From positions 1-8,980 of the forward strand of contig CALVJE010000036.1 in the NCBI GenBank assembly GCA_944331725.1: a stretch of 8,980 nucleotides of DNA. Direction: 5' to 3'. Below are positions 1 to 5,696 of the stretch, piece after piece. Source of the DNA: an uncultured Bacilli bacterium. Its GTDB lineage: Bacteria; Bacillota_I; Bacilli_A; RF39; UBA660. The number at the start of each line of letters is the position of its first letter. Within the stretch, counting starts at the first letter, position 1. Made by a program: the position numbers and the translations under genes. The notes beneath the pieces were generated by a model that saw only the letters and a program-made list of their open reading frames with translations, was not told where the DNA came from and did no database searches.

Positions 1-1
1 T

Positions 2-1435
2 ATTTTTAGTGAAGATTATCAAAATATAATTGAAGAAAAAATAGAAGAATTAAAAGATAAAGCCGATTATACCCTAGAAGATCCTTTATTAATTCATAAT
101 CCATATGGTACTGGTAGTTTATCTTATTACTTATATTATACTGATAGTGATGAAGATTTAGATTATAAAATTGAAACAGAAGGATATAGTAGTTTTGAAC
201 AAGAAATATCTCATAAAGATAGCAATGAATATCAATTAGTTGGTTTTGTTCCAGGAGAAACTAATACTCTAACACTTACTAGTGGAGATGAAGAATATGA
301 GTTTACTATTACAACTCCTAAATCTGAAGCTGATATCGATACACAGGTAGAAGTAGTAGAAGGAGATAGTGAAGAAGAATTAACAGATGGTCTTTATGCG
401 CTTTTAGGACACGATAAAAACTACAACTCTAATATTTATCTATATGATAATGAAGGAGTACTAAGAGAAGAGCTTGTTCTAGATAGTTATAGAGCAGACC
501 GTATTATCTTTGATGATGATTATATGTACTATGCTTATAATAAAAAAGGTATAGTTAAAGTAAATGATCTAGGTAAAATAGAAGAGTTCTATGATTTAGG
601 AAACTATACAATGCATCACGATATGGTTTATGATGAAGATAATAATCGCTTTGTAATATTAGTTAATGAAGATGGTACTGATACTATTGAAGACGTTATA
701 ATTACAGTAGATTTAGATACTAAAAAGATAGAAAAAATAGTTGATATGAAAGACTTACTACCAGAATTTTACTTAAATGCTGTTAAACCAGAAGGTAAAA
801 ATACTTATGGTGGATATGAACTTGACTGGATTCATTTAAATAGCCTATCTCTAATAGGAGATGATATTGTATTAAGTTCAAGAGAGTTAAGTACTATAAT
901 CTATATTAGTGATGCTTATACTGACCCTAGTGTTAAATACTTATTAACAGATGAATCTGTTACAGAAGATACATCATATGGTGACTTACTATATGAAAAA
1001 GTAGGAGACTTTGTTTCTCAAGCAGGACAACATAGTATTACTTATTACACAGATGAGACTCTTGAAGATGGAGAGTATTACTTATATATGTTTAATAACA
1101 ATTACCAAGGTGCTAGAACAAGACCTAACTTTGATTGGTCAAATTATCCTGGTACTGGTACTTATAATGAAGGAGAAACATCATACTTCTATCAATATAA
1201 AGTTAATGAAAATGATAAGACTTATGAATTAGTTAAGAGTTTTGAAATACCTTACTCAAGTATAGTAAGCGATGTTGAAATACTTGATGGTGGTAATGTT
1301 GTTGTCGGAAGTGGTAAAGACAACTCCTATGGTGAATATGATAACGATGGTAATTTAATTAGACAATTTAATTACAACTCTAAGAAATATGCTTATCGTG
1401 TCTTTAAATATGAATTTAATAACTTATTTGATTAG
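2..1435 (+). CDS. Arylsulfate sulfotransferase (AssT family), 5'-truncated by the window edge
   Basis: The frame is open from the first base to the TAG at 1433-1435, giving 477 residues; the true start and any export signal lie upstream of the window. AssT enzymes are secreted or periplasmic six-bladed beta-propellers that move a sulfate group from one phenol to another through a histidine, without PAPS. The signatures seen are an N-terminal Ig-like segment with NPYGTG at residues 33-38, then MHHD (His205/206), DWIHLNS (His278), SSRE (Arg294) and GQH (His344). These correspond in order to the family's catalytic His, His, Arg and His set as known from E. coli AssT. Residues of about 110-130 form an acidic linker between the Ig-like part and the propeller. 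An internal ATG at 524 is not the start, because the domain continues upstream. The gene stands alone and is closed by a terminator. The family call is strong; the substrate is unknown. Confidence 0.85.
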   Translation: MFSEDYQNIIEEKIEELKDKADYTLEDPLLIHNPYGTGSLSYYLYYTDSDEDLDYKIETEGYSSFEQEISHKDSNEYQLVGFVPGETNTLTLTSGDEEYEFTITTPKSEADIDTQVEVVEGDSEEELTDGLYALLGHDKNYNSNIYLYDNEGVLREELVLDSYRADRIIFDDDYMYYAYNKKGIVKVNDLGKIEEFYDLGNYTMHHDMVYDEDNNRFVILVNEDGTDTIEDVIITVDLDTKKIEKIVDMKDLLPEFYLNAVKPEGKNTYGGYELDWIHLNSLSLIGDDIVLSSRELSTIIYISDAYTDPSVKYLLTDESVTEDTSYGDLLYEKVGDFVSQAGQHSITYYTDETLEDGEYYLYMFNNNYQGARTRPNFDWSNYPGTGTYNEGETSYFYQYKVNENDKTYELVKSFEIPYSSIVSDVEILDGGNVVVGSGKDNSYGEYDNDGNLIRQFNYNSKKYAYRVFKYEFNNLFD

Positions 1436-1466
1436 AAAGAGTCTAGTGATAGACTTTTTTCTTTTT
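1436..1466 (+). terminator. Rho-independent terminator of the sulfotransferase gene
   Basis: A 6-bp stem AGTCTA (1440-1445) / TAGACT (1450-1455) with a GTGA loop is followed by TTTTT, C and TTTTT. Bases 1436-1439 (AAAG) can lengthen the stem against 1456-1459. It begins directly after the TAG stop codon. Confidence 0.8.
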
Positions 1467-1478
1467 ATCTGATAAAAT
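1450..1478 (+). promoter_or_regulatory. Probable sigma-A promoter for the pseudouridine synthase gene
   Basis: The extended -10 element TGATAAAAT has its TG at 1470-1471 and TAAAAT at 1473-1478. Seventeen bases upstream is TAGACT (1450-1455), which matches four of the six bases of TTGACA. This -35 is also the 3' arm of the upstream terminator stem. Transcription would start near 1485, just before the ribosome binding site. Confidence 0.55.
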
Positions 1479-1492
1479 ATAAGCGTATTTTG

Positions 1493-1498
1493 AAGGGG
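1493..1498 (+). promoter_or_regulatory. Ribosome binding site fixing the pseudouridine synthase start
   Basis: AAGGGG lies 9 bases before the ATG at 1508. Two earlier ATGs (1499 and 1502) sit 0 and 3 bases from it, and a TTG at 1490 precedes it, so 1508 is the best-spaced start. Confidence 0.65.
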
Positions 1499-1507
1499 AT
1501 GATGTTA

Positions 1508-2359
1508 ATGAAAGAAAAAGTTTTAGAAAAAGGAGAACTATTAGAAACATTATATGTTTTATTTAAAGATTTAAGTAAGAAAAAGATAAAGAACTATCTA
1601 AAAGATGGTGGAGTTTTAGTTAATGGCAAAGTTGTAACAAAGTTTGATACTCCTGTTAAGAAGAATGACATTATTGAACTTAGCAAGATTAATAAAACTC
1701 ATAAGAAGAGTAATCTTGATATTATCTATGAAGATGAATATTTCTTTGTAATTAATAAACCTGCTGGACTTTTATCTATTAGTACTACTAAAGAAAAAGA
1801 AAAGACTGCCTATCACCAGGTTAGAGAGTTTATTAAAAGTAGAAAAAAGAATGATAAAATCTTTGTCTTACATCGTCTTGATAAAGACACATCAGGAGTC
1901 TTAGTCTTTGTAAAAGATAATACTCTAAAAAATCTCTTACAAAATAATTGGGATAAATATGTTAAAACAAGAGAATATGTCGCTTTAGTAACAGGTAATG
2001 TAAAAGATGTAGATGACTATACTTGTTACTTAAAAGAAATAGGACCTGATAAAGTTATTGTTACTAATAAAAAAGAAGGTAAAATTGCCGTTACTTCTCT
2101 TAAGACAATTAATAAAAATAATAAATATAGTCTTGTTAAAGTTAATATTAAAACAGGAAGACGTAATCAAATAAGAGTAGTTTTAAATCATTTAGAAAGT
2201 CCTATAGTAGGAGATAAAAAGTATGGGGGTATTAAATCTAATAGACTTTATTTACACGCTAGTAAATTAACAATAACTAATCCTCTTAATAATAAAACTT
2301 ATACATTTGAAAGTAGTGTTCCTACATCATTTAAGAAGGTGTTTAAGAATGAAAAATAA
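1508..2359 (+). CDS. RluA-family rRNA/tRNA pseudouridine synthase with S4 domain
   Basis: The enzyme isomerises specific uridines in RNA to pseudouridine in the cytoplasm. The protein has 283 residues from the ATG at 1508. Residues of about 1-60 form an S4 RNA-binding domain (KKKIKNYL, then GGVLVNGK). The catalytic domain follows, with YEDEYFFVINKPAGL at about residues 74-88 and the catalytic motif HRLDKDTSG at 122-130, in which Asp125 is the expected nucleophile. TGRRNQIRV and the closing YLHASKL strand are also typical of the RluA family. Length and domain order match the RluC/RluD type (YlyB, YhcT and YjbO in Bacillus). Which uridine is modified cannot be told from the sequence. The end overlaps the ttcA-like gene by 11 bp, so the two RNA-modification genes are probably co-transcribed and translationally coupled. 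ATG at 1499 or 1502 is an alternative start. Confidence 0.9.
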   Translation: MKEKVLEKGELLETLYVLFKDLSKKKIKNYLKDGGVLVNGKVVTKFDTPVKKNDIIELSKINKTHKKSNLDIIYEDEYFFVINKPAGLLSISTTKEKEKTAYHQVREFIKSRKKNDKIFVLHRLDKDTSGVLVFVKDNTLKNLLQNNWDKYVKTREYVALVTGNVKDVDDYTCYLKEIGPDKVIVTNKKEGKIAVTSLKTINKNNKYSLVKVNIKTGRRNQIRVVLNHLESPIVGDKKYGGIKSNRLYLHASKLTITNPLNNKTYTFESSVPTSFKKVFKNEK

Positions 2360-3164
2360 AAGTGAAGTAGAACATAGTCTTATAACTAAATATCGTAAAG
2401 ATATCTGGCGTAAATTTATGAAAGCAGTTAGGGACTATGAATTAGTAAGTGAAAATGACCATATCGCTGTTTGTATATCTGGAGGAAAAGATTCTGTTTT
2501 ACTTGCAAAATGTTTAGAAGAGTTAGCTCACCACGGTAAGACTGACTTTAAACTATCATATATCGTTATGAATCCTGGTTATAAAGAAGAAACTTTAAAA
2601 GTAATAAAAGATAATTTAGAATCTTTAGGTATCGACTATAAAATATTTGACTCAGATATCTTTGAAGTTGCAAACAAACTAGATAAAGATCACCCTTGTT
2701 ATATGTGTGCCAGAATGCGTAGAGGTTTTCTTTATAAAACTGCAAAAGACCTAGGATGTAATAAAATTGCCTTAGGGCATCACTTTGATGATGTAATTGA
2801 AACAATACTACTATCAATGTTTTATGGTGGAGAATTTAAAACAATGTTACCAAAATTACACAGTACTAATTTCCCTGGTATGGAACTAATTAGACCACTA
2901 TATTTAGTAAGAGAAGAATCTATAAAAAAGTTTTGGCAATATAATGAATACACCTTTATAAATTGTGCCTGTAAATTTACAGAAAATAAAAATATTGAGA
3001 ACAATTCTAAACGACTTGAGATCAAAAAACTATTAGAACTCCTTAGAGAAAAAAGTGATGTTATTGATAATAATATCTTTAAAAGTACAGAGAAAGTTAA
3101 TTTAGAAACACTTCTAAGTTACCAAGATGAAGGTAAAGTTACTTCCTTTTTAGACCGTTACTAG
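2349..3164 (+). CDS. ttcA: TtcA-like tRNA 2-thiocytidine synthetase (PP-loop ATPase)
   Basis: TtcA enzymes activate C32 of tRNA by adenylation and replace its O2 with sulfur, using a [4Fe-4S] cluster. The protein has 271 residues. It shows the PP-loop SGGKDS (residues 44-49), a CxxC pair at Cys117/Cys120 (PCYMCARMRRG), GHHFDD at 143-148, and a CAC motif (Cys206/Cys208) at the place of the third cluster cysteine. The ATG at 2349 is chosen because AAGGT (2336-2340) sits 8 bases upstream; an earlier in-frame GTG at 2307 lies inside the previous gene and has no such site. The gene overlaps the end of the pseudouridine synthase by 11 bp. Its TAG stop is inside the loop and stem of its own terminator. 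The Firmicute members are shorter than E. coli TtcA (about 311 residues), so the substrate is assigned by family only. Confidence 0.85.
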   Translation: MKNKSEVEHSLITKYRKDIWRKFMKAVRDYELVSENDHIAVCISGGKDSVLLAKCLEELAHHGKTDFKLSYIVMNPGYKEETLKVIKDNLESLGIDYKIFDSDIFEVANKLDKDHPCYMCARMRRGFLYKTAKDLGCNKIALGHHFDDVIETILLSMFYGGEFKTMLPKLHSTNFPGMELIRPLYLVREESIKKFWQYNEYTFINCACKFTENKNIENNSKRLEIKKLLELLREKSDVIDNNIFKSTEKVNLETLLSYQDEGKVTSFLDRY

Positions 3165-3174
3165 GTCTTTTTTT
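3152..3174 (+). terminator. Rho-independent terminator overlapping the ttcA stop codon
   Basis: The stem is AGACC (3152-3156) / GGTCT (3164-3168) around a 7-base loop, followed by a run of seven T (3168-3174). The TAG stop at 3162-3164 lies across the loop and the first base of the 3' arm. The stem is short, but the position and T-run are convincing. Confidence 0.7.
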
Positions 3175-3189
3175 GTATAAAAAAATAAT

Positions 3190-3225
3190 CATTTAATCAT
3201 TACTAACTTAGGAGATGATTAAATG
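3190..3225 (+). promoter_or_regulatory. Stem-loop sequestering the sigG start codon
   Basis: CATTTAATCAT (3190-3200) and ATGATTAAATG (3215-3225) are perfect 11-bp inverted repeats around a 14-base loop, TACTAACTTAGGAG. A U-G pair can be added at 3189/3226. The sigG ATG (3223-3225) is wholly inside the 3' arm, and the Shine-Dalgarno GGAG (3211-3214) ends the loop. No T-run follows, so it is not a terminator. The arrangement suggests damped translation of sigG. From memory, a 5'-leader hairpin that reduces sigG translation has been reported in B. subtilis. Confidence 0.7.
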
Positions 3226-3999
3226 GCAAATAATAAAGTATTAATTAGTGGAGTAAAAACATCTGATTTAAAAGTATTAACAACAGAAGAAATGAAAGAA
3301 TTATTTAAAAAAGTCCAAGATGGTGATAAATTTGCAAGAAATGATTTAGTTAGTGGAAATTTAAAACTAGTTTTAAGTATTCTAAGAAAAGTAAATACTA
3401 AAAATGAAAACTTAGATGATCTTTTTCAAGTAGGATGTATTGGACTAGTTAAAGCGATAGATAATTTTGACTTATCACACAATGTTAAATTTTCAACTTA
3501 TGCTGTTCCAATGATCCTTGGAGAAATAAGAAGATATTTACGTGATAATAATAGTATTAGAGTAAGTCGTTCTACAAAAGACCTTGCTTACAAAGTCATA
3601 AAACTAAAAGAAGAATACTTTATGGAAAAAGGAGAAGAATTACCAATAGAGATAATTGCAGAGAAATTAGATGTAACTACTTATGATGTAGTCTTTGCAC
3701 TCGAATCATTAAAAGATCCTGTTTCTATGTTTGAACCAATTTATAATGATGGTGGCGATACAATTTATGTATATGACCAAATAGAAGATAAAAGAAGAAC
3801 TGGCTCTGTTGCTTTTGAAAAACTAGCTACTAATGATGCTGTTAATTCCCTAAAAGAAAAAGAACAATTTATTTTAAATGAACGCTACATAATAGGAAAA
3901 ACACAAATGGAAATAGCTAAAGATATGGATATTAGTCAAGCCCAAGTATCAAGACTAGAAAAAAATGCAATAAAGCAGTTAAAGAAAACCTTAAGATAA
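3223..3999 (+). CDS. sigG: RNA polymerase forespore-specific sigma factor SigG
   Basis: Sigma-G directs late gene expression in the developing forespore after engulfment. The 258-residue protein is close to the usual length (260 in B. subtilis). It opens with the sigma-G-type N-terminus (KVLISGVKTSDLKVL). Region 2 is nearly identical to the family: DDLFQVGCIGLVKAIDNFDL (residues 66-85), then VKFSTYAVPMILGEIRRYLR, followed by IRVSRS. Region 3 has the diagnostic EPIYNDGGD. Region 4 ends in a helix-turn-helix, GKTQMEIAKDMDISQAQVSR. Sigma-F is excluded by the N-terminus and the EPIYNDGGD segment. The residue equivalent to B. subtilis Asn45, recalled as governing inhibition by CsfB/Gin, is Ser44 here. 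GGAG lies 8 bases before the ATG but within a hairpin loop, with the start codon paired. ylmC follows by 50 bp, an order shared with Bacillus; spoIIGA and sigE are absent from the window. Confidence 0.95.
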   Translation: MANNKVLISGVKTSDLKVLTTEEMKELFKKVQDGDKFARNDLVSGNLKLVLSILRKVNTKNENLDDLFQVGCIGLVKAIDNFDLSHNVKFSTYAVPMILGEIRRYLRDNNSIRVSRSTKDLAYKVIKLKEEYFMEKGEELPIEIIAEKLDVTTYDVVFALESLKDPVSMFEPIYNDGGDTIYVYDQIEDKRRTGSVAFEKLATNDAVNSLKEKEQFILNERYIIGKTQMEIAKDMDISQAQVSRLEKNAIKQLKKTLR

Positions 4000-4027
4000 G
4001 AATAATTAATCAAAAAAAACATATCTT
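4000..4027 (+). promoter_or_regulatory. Possible sigma-E-type promoter upstream of ylmC
   Basis: GAATAAT (4000-4006) fits the sigma-E -35 pattern kmATATT at six of seven positions. After a 13-base spacer comes CATATCTT (4020-4027), which fits the -10 pattern CATACAhT at about six of eight. Mother-cell expression would suit ylmC and yunB. Such AT-rich matches arise easily by chance here. Confidence 0.3.
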
Positions 4028-4049
4028 TAAGTAGTTAGAGAGTGATATT

Positions 4050-4277
4050 ATGAGGCTATCTGATTTACAAAATAAAGATATTGTTAATATTATAGATGGT
4101 AAAAACATAGGTAATATCATCGATGCTAAAATAGATGAGAGAAATGGTGCTATTATTAGTTTATTAGTAGAATCTAAAGGAAAACTCATCTCTTTTTCTA
4201 GAGGAGAAGATATGGAGATAAAATGGCAAAATATAGAAAGAATAGGTGAAGATGTCATTTTAGTTAGATTGAATTAG
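4050..4277 (+). CDS. ylmC: YlmC/YmxH family sporulation protein (PRC-barrel)
   Basis: The protein has 75 residues and consists of one PRC-barrel-like fold. It begins MRLSDLQNKDIVNI, continues with DGKNIGNIIDAKID and GAIISLLVESKGK, and closes with IEWxxI-like KWQNIERIGEDVILV. This pattern is characteristic of the YlmC/YmxH sporulation family; the molecular role is not established. The ATG is preceded by a weak Shine-Dalgarno (GAGAGTGAT at about 4038-4046). It follows sigG by 50 bp, as in B. subtilis, and its stop codon touches the ribosome binding site of yunB, so the two are surely co-expressed. The window offers a weak sigma-E-like promoter in the sigG-ylmC gap. Confidence 0.85.
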   Translation: MRLSDLQNKDIVNIIDGKNIGNIIDAKIDERNGAIISLLVESKGKLISFSRGEDMEIKWQNIERIGEDVILVRLN

Positions 4278-4287
4278 GTGGAGTATA

Positions 4288-5001
4288 ATGAAAAAATCTA
4301 CTATTTTATTAATTATTTTAATAATATCATTTATAACTAGTATCATAATGATTTTATCAACTGGTAAGAATTTAGAAAAAGTAATAGTTAGTTATTCTAC
4401 AAAAGAAGTAGAAAGAATCGCTAATGTTATTTTAAATGATGTAGTTTCTTTAGAAGATGATTTTTTTGATAAAGAATTTTATAATATAATAAAAGATGAA
4501 GAAGGAAATATCTCTTTAATTGATTTTGATACTAAAATTACTAATGATATTTTAAAAAATATAAATGATAAAGCTTTAAAAAAATTAACACAATTAGAAA
4601 AAGGAAACAGTAAATATCTAGAACTATCAGATTCCTTAAAAGGAACAAGACTGACATATTTAGATAATGGTATAGTATGTGATATACCTTTAGGTGTACT
4701 TTTAAATAATTCCTTACTTGTAAATTTCACCACAAGTATTCCTATTAAATTCTCTTTTATTGGTACTGTTTCTAGTAATATGTTTACTAATGTTAAAGAA
4801 TATGGCTTTAATAATGCTTTGATTGAAATAGGTATAGAAGTAACGATAAAAGAACAAATTACAACGCCTCATTCTACTAAGAATATACCAGTAACTACTA
4901 AGATTAATTTAGCAACCCAAGTAATACAAGGAAAAGTCCCTTTATATTACAATGGAAATTTTACAACTAGTTCTAACACTTTTTCTACAAAAGTTCCCTA
5001 A
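4288..5001 (+). CDS. yunB: Sporulation protein YunB
   Basis: The 237-residue protein has one N-terminal membrane segment (about residues 5-24, isoleucine and leucine rich) after a short Lys-containing start. The rest of the chain is therefore predicted to lie outside the cytoplasm of the compartment that makes it. The body matches the YunB family in pattern: an early helix with VIVSYSTKEVERIANVIL, a central leucine-rich turn ending in IPIKFSFIGTVSSN, then EYGFNNALIEIGIEV and a C-terminal segment with IPVTTKINLATQVIQGKVP. YunB of B. subtilis is about 254 residues and is a mother-cell sporulation protein whose biochemical role is unknown. AGGTGGAG overlaps the ylmC stop and lies just upstream of the ATG, so the gene is in the ylmC operon. 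Confidence 0.85.
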   Translation: MKKSTILLIILIISFITSIIMILSTGKNLEKVIVSYSTKEVERIANVILNDVVSLEDDFFDKEFYNIIKDEEGNISLIDFDTKITNDILKNINDKALKKLTQLEKGNSKYLELSDSLKGTRLTYLDNGIVCDIPLGVLLNNSLLVNFTTSIPIKFSFIGTVSSNMFTNVKEYGFNNALIEIGIEVTIKEQITTPHSTKNIPVTTKINLATQVIQGKVPLYYNGNFTTSSNTFSTKVP

Positions 5002-5005
5002 TTTA

Positions 5006-5014
5006 TGTTAAAAT
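5006..5014 (+). promoter_or_regulatory. Possible extended -10 promoter element before yutD
   Basis: TGTTAAAAT is an extended -10 element (TG at 5006-5007, TAAAAT at 5009-5014). No good -35 lies at 16-18 bases. If used, the transcript would begin at about the ribosome binding site. It could give yutD vegetative expression separate from the sporulation genes. Confidence 0.3.
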
Positions 5015-5030
5015 TAAATTGGTGATTAAA

Positions 5031-5306
5031 GTGATTAAATTATTAGATAATAATTATGAAATAGAAAAAGGTAAAGAAAATTTTAATGAAGAAGAAACAA
5101 AATATCTTTTTACAGAATATTTTTTAGACTTCGATTATGTTTTAGGAGATTATTCTTACGGAAAATTAAGATTAAAAGGGTTTAAAGATAGTAATAATGC
5201 TAAAGTCAAAGATATAAATAATATAAAAAATATAGATAACTATATAAAAGAATATTGTGCTCCTGGTTCTAAAATTTTTATCCTAAAAAATGTAAAAAAC
5301 AAATAA
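5031..5306 (+). CDS. yutD: YutD family protein
   Basis: The protein has 91 residues and matches the YutD-like family, which is widespread in Bacilli but has no known biochemical function. The signature is FDYVLGDYSYGKLRLKGF (about residues 39-56), followed by a C-terminal EYCAPGSKIFILK with a Cys at about 77, close to the YutD pattern of a Gly-Asp-x-x-Tyr block and EYCxxGxxYFVLK ending. The GTG at 5031 is preferred: GGTGAT (5021-5026) ends 4 bases before it, normal for a site that pairs at TGAT. The upstream in-frame TTG (5019) and GTG (5022) overlap that site. The gene follows yunB by 29 bp. In B. subtilis, yutD lies a few genes from yunB, so the pairing is conserved even though intervening genes are missing. 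Confidence 0.8.
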   Translation: MIKLLDNNYEIEKGKENFNEEETKYLFTEYFLDFDYVLGDYSYGKLRLKGFKDSNNAKVKDINNIKNIDNYIKEYCAPGSKIFILKNVKNK

Positions 5307-5312
5307 AATAGT

Positions 5313-5350
5313 AAAAAATAGAAAATAGGGCTTTCTCTTTTCTTTTTTTT
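5313..5350 (+). terminator. Probable terminator after yutD
   Basis: An imperfect hairpin pairs AAAAAA (5313-5318), AGAAAA (5320-5325) and AGG (5327-5329) with matching T-rich segments, ending in a run of eight T (5343-5350). The stem is mostly A-T with single mismatches, so it is weaker than the other terminators here. Confidence 0.5.
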
Positions 5351-5351
5351 A

Positions 5352-5360
5352 TGCTAAAAT
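5352..5360 (+). promoter_or_regulatory. Probable extended -10 promoter for the DUF1292 gene
   Basis: TGCTAAAAT (5352-5360) is an extended -10 element directly after the T-run of the upstream terminator. The -35 position at 17 bases is TTTCTC, a poor match. The start would fall near 5367, ahead of the strong ribosome binding site AGGGAGG at 5378-5384. Confidence 0.4.
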
Positions 5361-5391
5361 TATTTATAGAATAGTAAAGGGAGGAAATAGG

Positions 5392-5667
5392 ATGAACGAA
5401 AATACAAAAAGAGTAACAATGTCAATTATTGGTGAAGACGGTTCTATTGATGAAGTAGAAGTTGTAATTGCATTTGAATTTAAAGATACAAAAAATGAAT
5501 ATGTTGTATATACAAAAAATGAAAAAGACGAGAATGGTAATGTAACTGTTTATGTTTCTAGAGTTGATAGAAGTGGTGAAACACCAAGACTTTATGGTAT
5601 TGATGATGAAGAGGAATGGAATAGAGTTAAAGATGTATTAAGAAAATTATCAAAAAAAGAACAATAA
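5392..5667 (+). CDS. yrzB: DUF1292 domain protein (YrzB-like)
   Basis: The protein has 91 residues. It shows the DUF1292 pattern: an acidic opening, then VVIAFEFKDTKNEYVVYTKNE, a strand with VTVYVSRVD, and a C-terminal helix beginning GIDDEEEWNRVKDVLRKL. YrzB of B. subtilis is about 93 residues. The family is common in Firmicutes and its function is not established. The ribosome binding site AGGGAGG is strong and lies 7 bases before the ATG. In B. subtilis, yrzB stands beside yrzL and yrrK, a different setting from this one. Here it heads a two-gene unit with the unrecognised coiled-coil protein, 29 bp downstream. A fitting terminator and -10 element lie upstream, so it is probably expressed apart from the sigG-yutD group. 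Confidence 0.8.
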   Translation: MNENTKRVTMSIIGEDGSIDEVEVVIAFEFKDTKNEYVVYTKNEKDENGNVTVYVSRVDRSGETPRLYGIDDEEEWNRVKDVLRKLSKKEQ

Positions 5668-5683
5668 TATTTGATAATTAGTT

Positions 5684-5688
5684 GGAGG
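5684..5688 (+). promoter_or_regulatory. Ribosome binding site fixing the coiled-coil gene start
   Basis: GGAGG lies 8 bases before the ATG at 5697. An upstream in-frame TTG at 5682 overlaps this site and cannot be the start. Confidence 0.85.
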
Positions 5689-5696
5689 CGAGTATA

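Noticed and set aside
524..1435. Sulfotransferase gene starting at the internal ATG at 524
   Set aside because: The same frame is open back to base 2 and encodes the family's N-terminal Ig-like segment (NPYGTG), so the ATG is internal.
3175..3204. Sigma-F or sigma-G promoter before sigG (GTATA plus CATTACT)
   Set aside because: GTATA at 3175-3179 fits a -35, but no GG-containing sigma-F -10 is at the right spacing, and CATTACT misses the sigma-G -10 pattern at two positions. Too weak to report.
4010..4258. Minus-strand open frame opposite ylmC
   Set aside because: It mirrors a well-supported YlmC-family gene, has no ribosome binding site, and its hydrophobic composition is what the antisense frame of this sequence would give.
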